The position numbers and the translations under genes were made by a program. From contig NZ_CP096040.1 of assembly GCF_023935105.1 (NCBI RefSeq), positions 620,001 to 684,000 of the forward strand: 64,000 nucleotides of DNA, written 5' to 3'. The DNA comes from Caulobacter segnis (GTDB lineage: Bacteria > Pseudomonadota > Alphaproteobacteria > Caulobacterales > Caulobacteraceae). The notes beneath the pieces were generated by a model. It saw nothing but the letters and a program-made list of their open reading frames with translations. It was not told the origin of the DNA and did not search any database. Position 1 is the stretch's first letter. Every line of letters starts with the position of its first letter. Of the stretch, positions 7,133 through 17,779 are shown piece by piece.

Positions 7133-9148
7133 ATGGAAAAGCGACGGCGATACAAGGCCTTTATCAGCTATAGTCACCATGACCGCAAAGCCGCCGAATG
7201 GCTTCATCGCGCTTTGGAGACGTATCGCGCGCCCCCTAGGTTGACGGCTGGCGGTAACGCCAGTTTCGCGGGCGGGTTGCGCCCGATTTTTCGTGATCGC
7301 GCGGAGCTGGGCGCCGCCGCCGATCTGGGCGACGCCATTCGCGACGCCCTGGATCGCTCCGACGCCCTGATCGTCCTGTGCTCGCCGACCGCCGCCGACT
7401 CGCGCTGGGTCGACCAGGAGGTCGCCTATTTCCTGAAGGACCATGGGCCCGGCGCCGTGATCTGCGTGATCACGCCGGCGACGCCGCAGAGCGCCCGGTT
7501 GCCCGAGGTGATGCCGCCGACCCTGCGCGCGGCCCTGCCCGAGACCGTCGAGCCGCTGGCCGTCGATCTGCGCCCCGGCGCCGACGGCAAGCGTCTGGCT
7601 CGGCTGAAGATCGCCGCCGGATTGCTGGGCGTCAGCCTGGACCAACTGGTGCAGCGCGACGCCCGCCGCCGCCTGCGGGTGATGACAGCCTTCACCACCC
7701 TGGCCGCGCTGGTCACGGTGGGCATGGGCGCGATGACCATCGCCACGCTGAAGTCGCGCCAGATCGCCCGCGAGCAGCGCGACGAGACCGAGGCCCTGGT
7801 GGCCTACATGCTGGGCGACCTGCGCCAGCAGCTGGAGCCGGTGGGTCGCCTGGACGTGCTGGACGGGGTCAGCGCCAAGGTGCTGGCCTACTACGCCAAG
7901 GCCAGGACCGATCGGCTGGACGACAAGGCCCTGGCCCAGCGCGCCAAGGCCCAGACCCTGCTGGGCACGATCCGCGAGCAGCGCAACGACCTGGTCGGGG
8001 CCGAGGACGCCTTCCGACAGGCGGCGGCCACCACCCACGCCTTGGTCGAACGCGATCCGAAGAACGGCGAGCGCATCTTCGATGAGGCCCAGAACGTCTT
8101 CTGGCTGGCCTACATGCAATGGCGACGTGGCGACATCGCCGGCGCCGAGCGCGGTTTCAGGCGATACGGTGAACTCGCCCGGACTCTGGTCAAGCTGGAT
8201 CCCAAGCGCGGGGAGTGGCGCATCGAGGTCGCCTACGCCCAGAACAATCTCGGCACCCTGATGTTCGAACAGGGCCGGTCTGAGGAGGCGCTGACCGCGT
8301 TCCGAAGCGCCCTGGCGGTGTTCGACGCCGAACGGCGACGCGCGCCCAGGGACAAGGCGCTCATCACCTCGACGGCCAATACGCGCGCCTGGATCGCGGA
8401 TACGCTGCTCAAGCAGGGGCGGGTGAGCGACGCCTATGTCGAGCGCCAGGCTGCGCTGGGATTGCTGGCGGAGGCCGGCAGGCAGGCCCCGGACGACAAA
8501 CGGCTCGCCGCCCAGACCATCGGGGCCAGCCTGGCGCTGGCGCGGCTCGAGCTTGACCTGGGACGGCTGGAGGACGCCCGAGCACGGTCGGACGAGGGCA
8601 TGAGCCGGCTGCGCGACCTCGCCGCGCTGGATCCGACCAACGCCAAGTGGCGGGAATTCCAGTTGGTCGGCCACATGGATCTGGCCGACATCGCCTGCTG
8701 GTCCGGCGACATGGCGCAAGCCAGGGCGGCCCACGCCGCCGCTGCTCTCGCCCTGGCCAAGCTTCGCGCGGGCGAGGGCGATAAGGCTTGGCGTGGCGAA
8801 CTGGATGGCCGCCTGGACCAGCAGGCGGTGGTGCTGGCGCGGCGGGGCGGGGATACGGCGGGGGCGCGGGCATTGGCCCAGGCGATCATCGACCGCCTGC
8901 GGACGATGCCGTCCGACCGCGATGGCGCGGCGGATCGTTCGCTGTTGCTGGGCTTCGCGCAGCTGGAGGCGGGTCACGCGGACGAGGCCGTGGCGATCCT
9001 CGCGCCGCTGCGGACATCGCTCAGTCCGGCCTACGCCAATGTCCTAGCGCGCGCCTATCTCGCGACTGGTCAGCGCGATCAGGGTGAGAGCATCGTACGC
9101 GCGTTGAAAAAACACGGTTACGCGCATCCAAGCTTAACAGCCTTTTAG
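7133..9148 (+). CDS. Membrane TIR domain protein with TPR repeats
   Basis: This 671-residue protein begins with a TIR domain (residues ~5-130). Box 1 reads YKAFISYSHHD, and the αC region reads SRWVDQEVAYF with W92 and the putative catalytic E96 of NAD-cleaving TIRs. A single transmembrane helix follows at ~183-206 (FTTLAALVTVGMGAMTIATL). The rest is a helical TPR-type region with repeats such as AYAQNNLGTLMFEQGRSEEALTAF. I prefer the ATG at 7133 because translation from 7073 would overlap the divergent Crp-like gene and the first TIR strand begins directly after 7133. It leads a probable operon with the DP-EP-like and cyclase genes (44 bases, then overlap). Whether it is an NADase or only a scaffold is not shown. 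Confidence 0.88.
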   Translation: MEKRRRYKAFISYSHHDRKAAEWLHRALETYRAPPRLTAGGNASFAGGLRPIFRDRAELGAAADLGDAIRDALDRSDALIVLCSPTAADSRWVDQEVAYFLKDHGPGAVICVITPATPQSARLPEVMPPTLRAALPETVEPLAVDLRPGADGKRLARLKIAAGLLGVSLDQLVQRDARRRLRVMTAFTTLAALVTVGMGAMTIATLKSRQIAREQRDETEALVAYMLGDLRQQLEPVGRLDVLDGVSAKVLAYYAKARTDRLDDKALAQRAKAQTLLGTIREQRNDLVGAEDAFRQAAATTHALVERDPKNGERIFDEAQNVFWLAYMQWRRGDIAGAERGFRRYGELARTLVKLDPKRGEWRIEVAYAQNNLGTLMFEQGRSEEALTAFRSALAVFDAERRRAPRDKALITSTANTRAWIADTLLKQGRVSDAYVERQAALGLLAEAGRQAPDDKRLAAQTIGASLALARLELDLGRLEDARARSDEGMSRLRDLAALDPTNAKWREFQLVGHMDLADIACWSGDMAQARAAHAAAALALAKLRAGEGDKAWRGELDGRLDQQAVVLARRGGDTAGARALAQAIIDRLRTMPSDRDGAADRSLLLGFAQLEAGHADEAVAILAPLRTSLSPAYANVLARAYLATGQRDQGESIVRALKKHGYAHPSLTAF

Positions 9149-9192
9149 CAAAATTCCCCTGTAGGTGGAATCTTCAGTCGGGAGGCACTGGA

Positions 9193-9600
9193 ATGACGGA
9201 ACCTACACCCTCTAAAGTTGTCGAACTGGTCATCGGTTTGGACCAGAACTTTAACTTCATGAATTTCTTGCATCCGGACCGGCCCACGCGCCTGTCCCTG
9301 GATCTGAGCGAGCGCTGCGAACTGGTCTTCACGCTCAGCGATCAACTGATCAACGCGGGCTGGAAGTTCCAGAGCCGCCCGATCGAGTTCGCGCGCGACT
9401 ACGGGATCAACTTCTCCAGCTTCGTCTGGGTGCCGCATTCGATCGACGGTGGCGACCCCGACAACCGCTCGCGCTTCAAGGTGATCTACGAGGATCAGCG
9501 CATGGGCGAGTACACCTACAGCCTGTTCATGCAGGACAACCATGGTCAGAAGATCGACCTGGATCCTGACATTTCCAACGGCGCGGGCCGCGTTCCCTGA
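9193..9600 (+). CDS. Small conserved protein, possibly DP-EP family
   Basis: This 135-residue soluble protein begins MTEPTPSKVVELVIGLDQNF after a good ribosome site (GGGAGGCACTGGA before the ATG). It looks all-beta: LSLDLSERCELVFTL, FSSFVWVPHS, RFKVIYEDQRMGEYTYSLFM. It ends in a QKIDLDPDISNGAG segment that recalls the DP-EP family of bacterial proteins of the same size. That assignment is from memory of the family's length and motifs and is tentative. It has no signal peptide or transmembrane helix. It sits between the TIR-TPR gene and the cyclase gene in the same direction, so it is probably a small partner in that system. Confidence 0.75.
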   Translation: MTEPTPSKVVELVIGLDQNFNFMNFLHPDRPTRLSLDLSERCELVFTLSDQLINAGWKFQSRPIEFARDYGINFSSFVWVPHSIDGGDPDNRSRFKVIYEDQRMGEYTYSLFMQDNHGQKIDLDPDISNGAGRVP

Positions 9601-11365
9601 TCGCGGGCGCGCTGTTCGACAAGGACGAGATCGCCGCGCTGATCCAGCGCGGCGAGATCCTCGCGGCCTACGATATCGCCCGGGCCGCGCTGGAAGCGGG
9701 CGAGACCTCGCGCGAGGCGGCCTATGCGGCCGTGCTCTGCCTGGCCCGATCGGGCGCCATCGACTTCGCGCGCGCCGAATATGTTCGCCTGGGCCTGGAT
9801 CAGGCCCAGGACGACAGCGACGCCGTCGCCCTGGGCGCGCGGCTGCTGAAGGATGTCGCCCTGGGCGCCCGAGGGCCGCGCAGGGCCGCCTTCGCCCGGG
9901 CCTCGATCGATCGCTACGAGGCGCTGTTCCGGCGGTTCGGCGGGCTTTATGGCGCCATCAACGCCGCGACCATGACCCGCGTGGCCGGCGATCCGGCCGG
10001 GGCCCGCGCCAGGGCCGTCGCCGCGCTCGACATTCCGCCGCCGCCCGGCCTGACGGGCGAAGCAGCCTATTACGACCTCGCCAGCCGGGCCGAGGCCCGC
10101 TTCCTGACCGGCGACCTGGACGGCGCGCGCGAGACGATGGCCGCTGCCGTGGCCCGGGCTCCCCAGGCCTACGCCGCCCACGCCTCGACCCTGCGCCAGC
10201 TGGACATGCTGTGCCGCGAGACGGATGTCGACCCGGCATGGCTGGCCCCGTTCCGCCCGCCGGTCTGCGCCCATTTCACCGGTCATATCCTGGGTCCCGC
10301 CGACGACGGCGCGCGGCCCGACTGCGCCCTGCGCCACCAGATCGACCGCCTCCTGAAGGATCAGCGCGTCGGTTTCGGCTATGGCAGTCTGGCCGCCGGG
10401 GCCGACATCGTCTTCGCCGAGGCCCTGCTGGCGGCGGGAGCCGAGCTGCACGTGGTGCTCCCGGTCAGCCGCGCCTCGTTCGTCGAGATCTCGGTCGCGC
10501 CGTTCGGCGTCGAATGGGTCGGGCGGTTCGAGCGCTGCATGGCGCGGGCCGCCAGCATCCGCCACGCCTCGCAGGATCCCTATCGCGGCGACGAGCGGGT
10601 TTTCGCCTATTCCAGCCAGGTCGCCATGGGCTGCGCGGTGCTGCGCGCCCAGACCCTGTCGACCGAGGCGATCCAGCTGGCGGTCTGGGACGGCTGCGAG
10701 ACCGGCGGGCCGGCCGGAGTCTCGTACGACCTGACCTACTGGGCGCGAAGCGGCCGGCGGCGGACGGTGATCCCCATCGATCGCGCCCCGCCGCCGCGCG
10801 ATCCGCCCGCGCAGCCGGACCAGCCCGCGCGACGGGCCATGAAGGCGATGCTGTTCGCCGACGTCCAGGGCTTCGGCGCGCTGCGCGACGACCAGATCCC
10901 CGCCTTCATCGAGGTGGTCATGGGGCGGATGGCCCGGGCGGTCGAGGGGCTGGCCGCGCGGCCGACCCACGTCGAGACCTGGGGAGACGGCCTGTTCCTG
11001 GTCTTCGACCAACCCATCGACGCGGCCCTGGCGGCCCTGGCCCTGCTGGAGGCGCACAAGGCGCTCGACCTGAAATCCCTGGGCCTGCCGCGCACCCTGG
11101 GCCTGCGCATCGCCGGCCACTATGGCCCTGTGCACCTGCGCACCCACCCCTGACCCACGCGCCGGCGGTGATCGGGGCCCACGTCGTCGTCGCGGCCCGT
11201 CTCGAGCCGGACGTCGCCCCCGGTTCGGTGGGCGTCAGCGAGGCCCTGGCCGGCGCCCTGGCCACCTTCCACGGCGACAGCGTGGCCTGCGGTTATGTCG
11301 GTCGCACCCAGGGGCGCAAAGGTTTTCCCGCGACCCCCATCTTCAGCCTGACCAGAGCGCCATAG
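9597..11365 (+). pseudogene. TPR/SLOG-like/class III nucleotide cyclase protein, frameshifted
   Basis: The coding frame opens just after the upstream stop and reads about 589 residues if one base is restored. Domains in order: a TPR-like, TRAFs-binding-type helical region (~1-200); a Rossmann-like segment with GYGSLAAGADIVFAEALL and GAELHVVLPVS that resembles SLOG domains (~220-330); and a class III cyclase domain (FADVQGFGAL, VETWGDGLFLVF, VIGAHVVVAARLEP). Both metal-binding Asp are present. Glu stands where adenylate cyclases have Lys, and Val stands where the transition-state Asn is usual. The reading frame breaks at 11147-11150 (CCCC where CCCCC is expected) and closes early at 11151. No ATG, GTG or TTG precedes 9732; CTG at 9597 overlaps the upstream TGA. 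The lesions may be real or sequencing errors. Confidence 0.75.
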
Positions 11366-11377
11366 CGGCCGTCTGAC

Positions 11378-11394
11378 GGCCTCAAGACGAGGCC
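11378..11394 (+). terminator. Short hairpin after the cyclase gene
   Basis: GGCCTC, a five-base loop and GAGGCC form a 6-bp stem 13 bases after the cyclase stop, with only a weak AT-rich tail (AATCGATTGTTG). It may end the TIR-cyclase transcript, but the T-run is poor. Confidence 0.3.
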
Positions 11395-11623
11395 GCAATC
11401 GATTGTTGTCTGGTGGGGCTTCACGGACCGTCGATACGCCATCCGCGTTCGGTGTGCAGATCCGCACATCGGAAATGGCGGTTTTTCATCATGGTCCAGC
11501 TGTCGACCGCGACGAGCCAGGTCCGGACGGCTGAACGTCTCTGTAGGTCCTCGTCACTGGGAGGCCTGCTTGACCGACACCGCCCTCTGTCCGCGCCCGC
11601 CGCCGGCCGCGTGAACCGACTGG

Positions 11624-11658
11624 GGACCCAGGCCACCCGCCGGCCGGGTCCTTCTTTT
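11624..11658 (+). terminator. Strong hairpin with T-rich tail, 67 bases before a gene
   Basis: GGACCC, a bulged A and GGCC pair with GGCCGGGTCC around a seven-base loop, followed by TTCTTTT. This has the form of an intrinsic terminator. It lies upstream of the gene at 11726 in the same direction and well after the cyclase, so it could be an attenuator in a leader RNA. Confidence 0.5.
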
Positions 11659-11725
11659 CGAAACGCCTTTCCCCGGGATCGCGGCGACGTCCGCGCGCGA
11701 CCCGCCATGCCCATGGGAGCCCGCG

Positions 11726-11956
11726 ATGCTGCTCGACAAGTCCTCCTCGCCTTCCTCGTCCGGCGTGACGAACGCCGTGCTCAACGCCGCGCCGCCCATC
11801 GACGACGCCGCCGCCCGTCTGCTGCGCCATGTCCTCAAGGTCTGGGCGCGCGAGCAGGGCGTGTCCGAGGCCGACGTGCCGACCTTCATCGATGGCGTGC
11901 TCGACCACGCCACGGCGACGATCCGGGACGGCCGCTTCGGACGTGGCGGTGCGTAG
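11726..11956 (+). CDS. Small protein of unknown function
   Basis: This 76-residue protein (MLLDKSSSPSSSGVTNAVLN) has a polar, Ser-rich start and a helical second half (DAARLLRHVLKVWAREQGVSEADVPTFIDGVLDHA). There is no signal peptide or membrane helix. I do not recognise a family. Its end overlaps the GTG start of the next gene by 14 bases, so the two are translationally coupled. It heads a three-gene unit (11726-13461). That coupling is the main reason for believing it is real. Confidence 0.6.
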   Translation: MLLDKSSSPSSSGVTNAVLNAAPPIDDAAARLLRHVLKVWAREQGVSEADVPTFIDGVLDHATATIRDGRFGRGGA

Positions 11957-13223
11957 TCTTCGCCTCTTCGCCGAGCGCGGCGTCGGCCCGGCCCCGGTCC
12001 GAAGCTATGGGGGCGGCGCCGAGGCGCTGCCCCGGCTGGCCGTGGTGTCGCCCGAACCGTTGCCGGCGTTGGAGACCGAAGCCTGGCGCCGCCTGCGCCT
12101 GATGGTGGCCGAGGGCCGCCGCAGGGCCGCCCCGGCCGCCGACATCGCGCGGGTCACCTGGTTTTCCGACCCGTCGCTGCTGAACGCCTGGGTCGACTTC
12201 ACGACCGCCGCCGAGGCGTGGGACCCCGCCGTGCGGGGCGACGCCCGTATCTTGGCCGAGGACATCGTCAGCTACGCCCGCGACATCGGGCCCGAACTCT
12301 ACCGCCGCCTGGCGGCCCTGCTGGCGCCCCTGAAGGCCCGCGCGCCGTCGCTTGAGGAGGCCCGCGCCAGCCAGGCGATCCTGGAAACCCTAGGCCGCGC
12401 CGCCGAGGAGCGCGCCCGCCGCGCCGGAACGTTGGGCGAGACGATCGCGCCGCTGGCCCGCGCCGCCGCGCGGCTGGGCGCGGTCTTCGCCGGCCATCAG
12501 CGCAATCCCCCTGTCCGCGTCGTGCTGCCTCATGTTCCGGGCGTCTGCCTGGCCTATGACGACGCCGGTTTCGCCTGCGCTAGCGACATGGCGACCTTCG
12601 ACAAGCGCCAGTCCTGGGTGCTGGAGCCCAGCGGCGAGGCCTATGTCCTGGTCAGCGCGGCCGATCCCGAACTGGTCCTGGTGGTCGACCAGGATCAGGA
12701 CCTGATTCCGCTGACCCGCATCCCGCCGCCCTTCACCTTCGCCGATCGCGGGCCCCGACCGCGCGTGGCGCGCCGCGACGCGATCCCGGCCGACGCCGCC
12801 CGCTTCCTGGTCTCGGTCTCGTCCGATCTCTACCTGCAGAACGTCAGCTACCAGACCCTGGCCCTGGAATGCCCGGGCGATGGCGGCTGGCGGCACGGCG
12901 CGCCCGTCGTGACCATGCTCAAGCGCGGCGGCGCGACCCAGCGCTGGTCGTTCGAGCCGCCGCTGCGCTCGCGCCAGGAGCTGATCTTCCACGACGTCGT
13001 CGCGCCGGCCGCGGACCATGGCCTGGAAGTGGGCGGGCTGGCGCGGCTGCGGGACGATTGGATGGCCATCGCCGACGACCTGCGCGCCGGCGCGGACCAG
13101 ATCCTGTGCTGCGCCGAGCGGAACCAGCCCTTCGTCGCCGCCGGCTCGGTGGTGGACGTCCTGGACGGCTGGCGTCGCCTGGCGGCCGAGGCGCGCGTCG
13201 CCTCGAGCGACCTGGTCGGCTGA
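11943..13223 (+). CDS. Unknown protein with two QxW (ricin-type) motifs
   Basis: This protein of about 426 residues starts at GTG 11943, with GTG 11949 as an alternative. The first half is helical (DPSLLNAWVDFTTAAEAWD, EDIVSYARDIGPELYRRLAALLAPLK). The second half is beta-rich and has two QxW segments, KRQSWVLEPSGEAYVLVSA and TQRWSFEP, of the kind that mark ricin-B-type beta-trefoil repeats; NVSYQTLALEC lies between them. The C-terminus is helical again. No signal peptide or transmembrane helix is seen. The upstream gene overlaps its start, and a small membrane protein follows 16 bases later. The lectin-like reading is tentative. Confidence 0.75.
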   Translation: MAVRSLRLFAERGVGPAPVRSYGGGAEALPRLAVVSPEPLPALETEAWRRLRLMVAEGRRRAAPAADIARVTWFSDPSLLNAWVDFTTAAEAWDPAVRGDARILAEDIVSYARDIGPELYRRLAALLAPLKARAPSLEEARASQAILETLGRAAEERARRAGTLGETIAPLARAAARLGAVFAGHQRNPPVRVVLPHVPGVCLAYDDAGFACASDMATFDKRQSWVLEPSGEAYVLVSAADPELVLVVDQDQDLIPLTRIPPPFTFADRGPRPRVARRDAIPADAARFLVSVSSDLYLQNVSYQTLALECPGDGGWRHGAPVVTMLKRGGATQRWSFEPPLRSRQELIFHDVVAPAADHGLEVGGLARLRDDWMAIADDLRAGADQILCCAERNQPFVAAGSVVDVLDGWRRLAAEARVASSDLVG

Positions 13224-13239
13224 ACGGGAGGCGCGGGCC

Positions 13240-13461
13240 ATGCTGGACGCGATCCTAGCGAGCCTTCTGGCCGGTTCGATCCCCGCCGTGGCGTTGAAGG
13301 TCGCCCTCGTGGCGGCGGGTTTCCTGCTGGGCGTGCGGCTGCTGGCGGCCGGCGGAAGCACGGCCGATGATCGCGACCGCGTGCTGGTCGAGGCCGCGCG
13401 GGGTCAACGGTCCGCGACCAAGACGGGCGACCACGCCGATCCCGCCATGCCCGTTCGCTAG
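13240..13461 (+). CDS. Small single-pass membrane protein
   Basis: This 73-residue protein (MLDAILASLLAGSIPAVALK) is preceded by GGGAGG. A long hydrophobic stretch at about residues 8-38 (VALKVALVAAGFLLGVRLLAA) should form one or two membrane helices, and the C-terminal tail is charged and polar (DDRDRVLVEAARGQRSATK). It follows the 426-residue unknown gene by 16 bases in the same direction, so it is probably the last gene of that unit. No family recognised. Confidence 0.65.
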   Translation: MLDAILASLLAGSIPAVALKVALVAAGFLLGVRLLAAGGSTADDRDRVLVEAARGQRSATKTGDHADPAMPVR

Positions 13462-13886
13462 CTGGACAAGGGATCCGGGCGTCGGAAGCGCAGGATGACC
13501 TCCACGCCCTCCGGACGGCGGGCCAGGGCGTCCTGGACCATCAGCAGCAGGGTCTCGGACGAGACATGCAGGTCGACCACCTGGCCGCTGCCTTCGTAGA
13601 CGATGTGCGAATGCGGTTCGGGCACGGTGTCGTAGACCAGCTCGCTCGTCGTGGTCGGCAGCCGGCCGATCAGCCCATGGTCGGCCAGGGCCTCCAGATG
13701 CCGGGCCAAGTCGCCGGCCGTCACCGCCAATCCGGCCTCGGCGGCCAGCTCGGCGATCTCGGGCAGGGACAGGTGGGTCTCCGGCGACTCCCGCAGCAAC
13801 GCCAGCAGATGCGCCGGCGCGCCTCGGCCGGGCAGGCCGGCCCGGCGCAACTCGTCCTGGAACACGGCGTCCACCGTGTGGGGCAT
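13458..13886 (-). CDS. Fur-family transcription regulator
   Basis: This 142-residue protein starts at ATG 13886 with GGGAGG in front. The N-terminal winged helix (LPEIAELAAEAGLAVTAGDLARHLEALADHGLIGRL) is followed by the Fur-type metal-binding hinge PEPHSHIVYEGSGQVVDLHVSSE and a dimer strand (GVEVILRFRR). It has no cysteine pair, so no structural zinc site of the CxxC kind; this is closer to Irr- or PerR-like members than to classical Fur. It lies 77 bases downstream of katG on the same strand and is probably co-transcribed with it, which suggests a peroxide- or iron-linked role. Its end overlaps the convergent small gene by four bases. Confidence 0.85.
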   Translation of the reverse strand: MPHTVDAVFQDELRRAGLPGRGAPAHLLALLRESPETHLSLPEIAELAAEAGLAVTAGDLARHLEALADHGLIGRLPTTTSELVYDTVPEPHSHIVYEGSGQVVDLHVSSETLLLMVQDALARRPEGVEVILRFRRPDPLSS

Positions 13887-13963
13887 GGCGTCCTCCCTGG
13901 AGAACGAGAAATCGGACCGGGCGCGGTCGTTGAGCCGCCGCGCCCCGAGTCCTTTTGGCGCGT

Positions 13964-17315
<3,352 letters not shown>

Positions 17316-17325
17316 CGGGTCCCCG

Positions 17326-17721
17326 CTACTTCTTCTTGGGCTTCTTGAACGCGATCTCTTCGGGCGTCAGCTTGCGGACCTCGGTGACCGGATAGGTCAT
17401 CGGGCCGATCGAGCCGGGCACGATGACCTCGGCGTCCAGGCCCTGGCAGATCCACGAGCTGCCGCGTGACTTGATGCCGATCCGCTGGGTCCAGTCGATG
17501 TCGGGTGAGCGCGAGAACAGGGTCAGGCGATAGACGGTCTTGGAATTGATCGAGACGTCGACCGTCTTGTCGTCCACCACGTTGAAGCCGTTGACGTCTT
17601 CGGCGCGGAAGCAGGACCTCTGGGCCGGGGGCATCTTCGCCTGCTTGCTGGCTTCCGAGGCCAGGACAGGGCCAGAGACGAGTATCGCGCCCAGCGCGAC
17701 GGAACCGATCAGGACACGCAT
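17326..17721 (-). CDS. Secreted protein of the DUF6491 type
   Basis: This 131-residue protein has a signal peptide ending near VLASEAS (residue ~22). The mature part contains SCFRAEDVNGFNVVDDKTV and a WICQG segment, the two cysteines probably forming a disulfide, and ends in a lysine-rich tail (KKPKKK). The pattern (a lone Cys near the start, a short beta protein, then a late Cys) fits small periplasmic DUF6491-like proteins common in Caulobacterales; function unknown. ATG 17721 is preferred over a TTG six bases upstream because GGAG is well placed for it. Confidence 0.75.
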   Translation of the reverse strand: MRVLIGSVALGAILVSGPVLASEASKQAKMPPAQRSCFRAEDVNGFNVVDDKTVDVSINSKTVYRLTLFSRSPDIDWTQRIGIKSRGSSWICQGLDAEVIVPGSIGPMTYPVTEVRKLTPEEIAFKKPKKK

Positions 17722-17779
17722 GGTCAATCACTCCAGAGGGCGCCCGCCGAAGGCATCCTCGCGCCGAAGCGTGACCAGC

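Larger units (their letters stand above)
11366..11725. other. 360-base non-coding gap with a strong hairpin
   Basis: No reading frame here has plausible codon use. The gap separates the cyclase gene from the next three-gene unit. It contains a weak hairpin at its left end and a strong terminator-like hairpin at 11624-11658, annotated separately. The promoter of the downstream unit should lie here, but I cannot point to convincing -35/-10 boxes. Confidence 0.5.
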
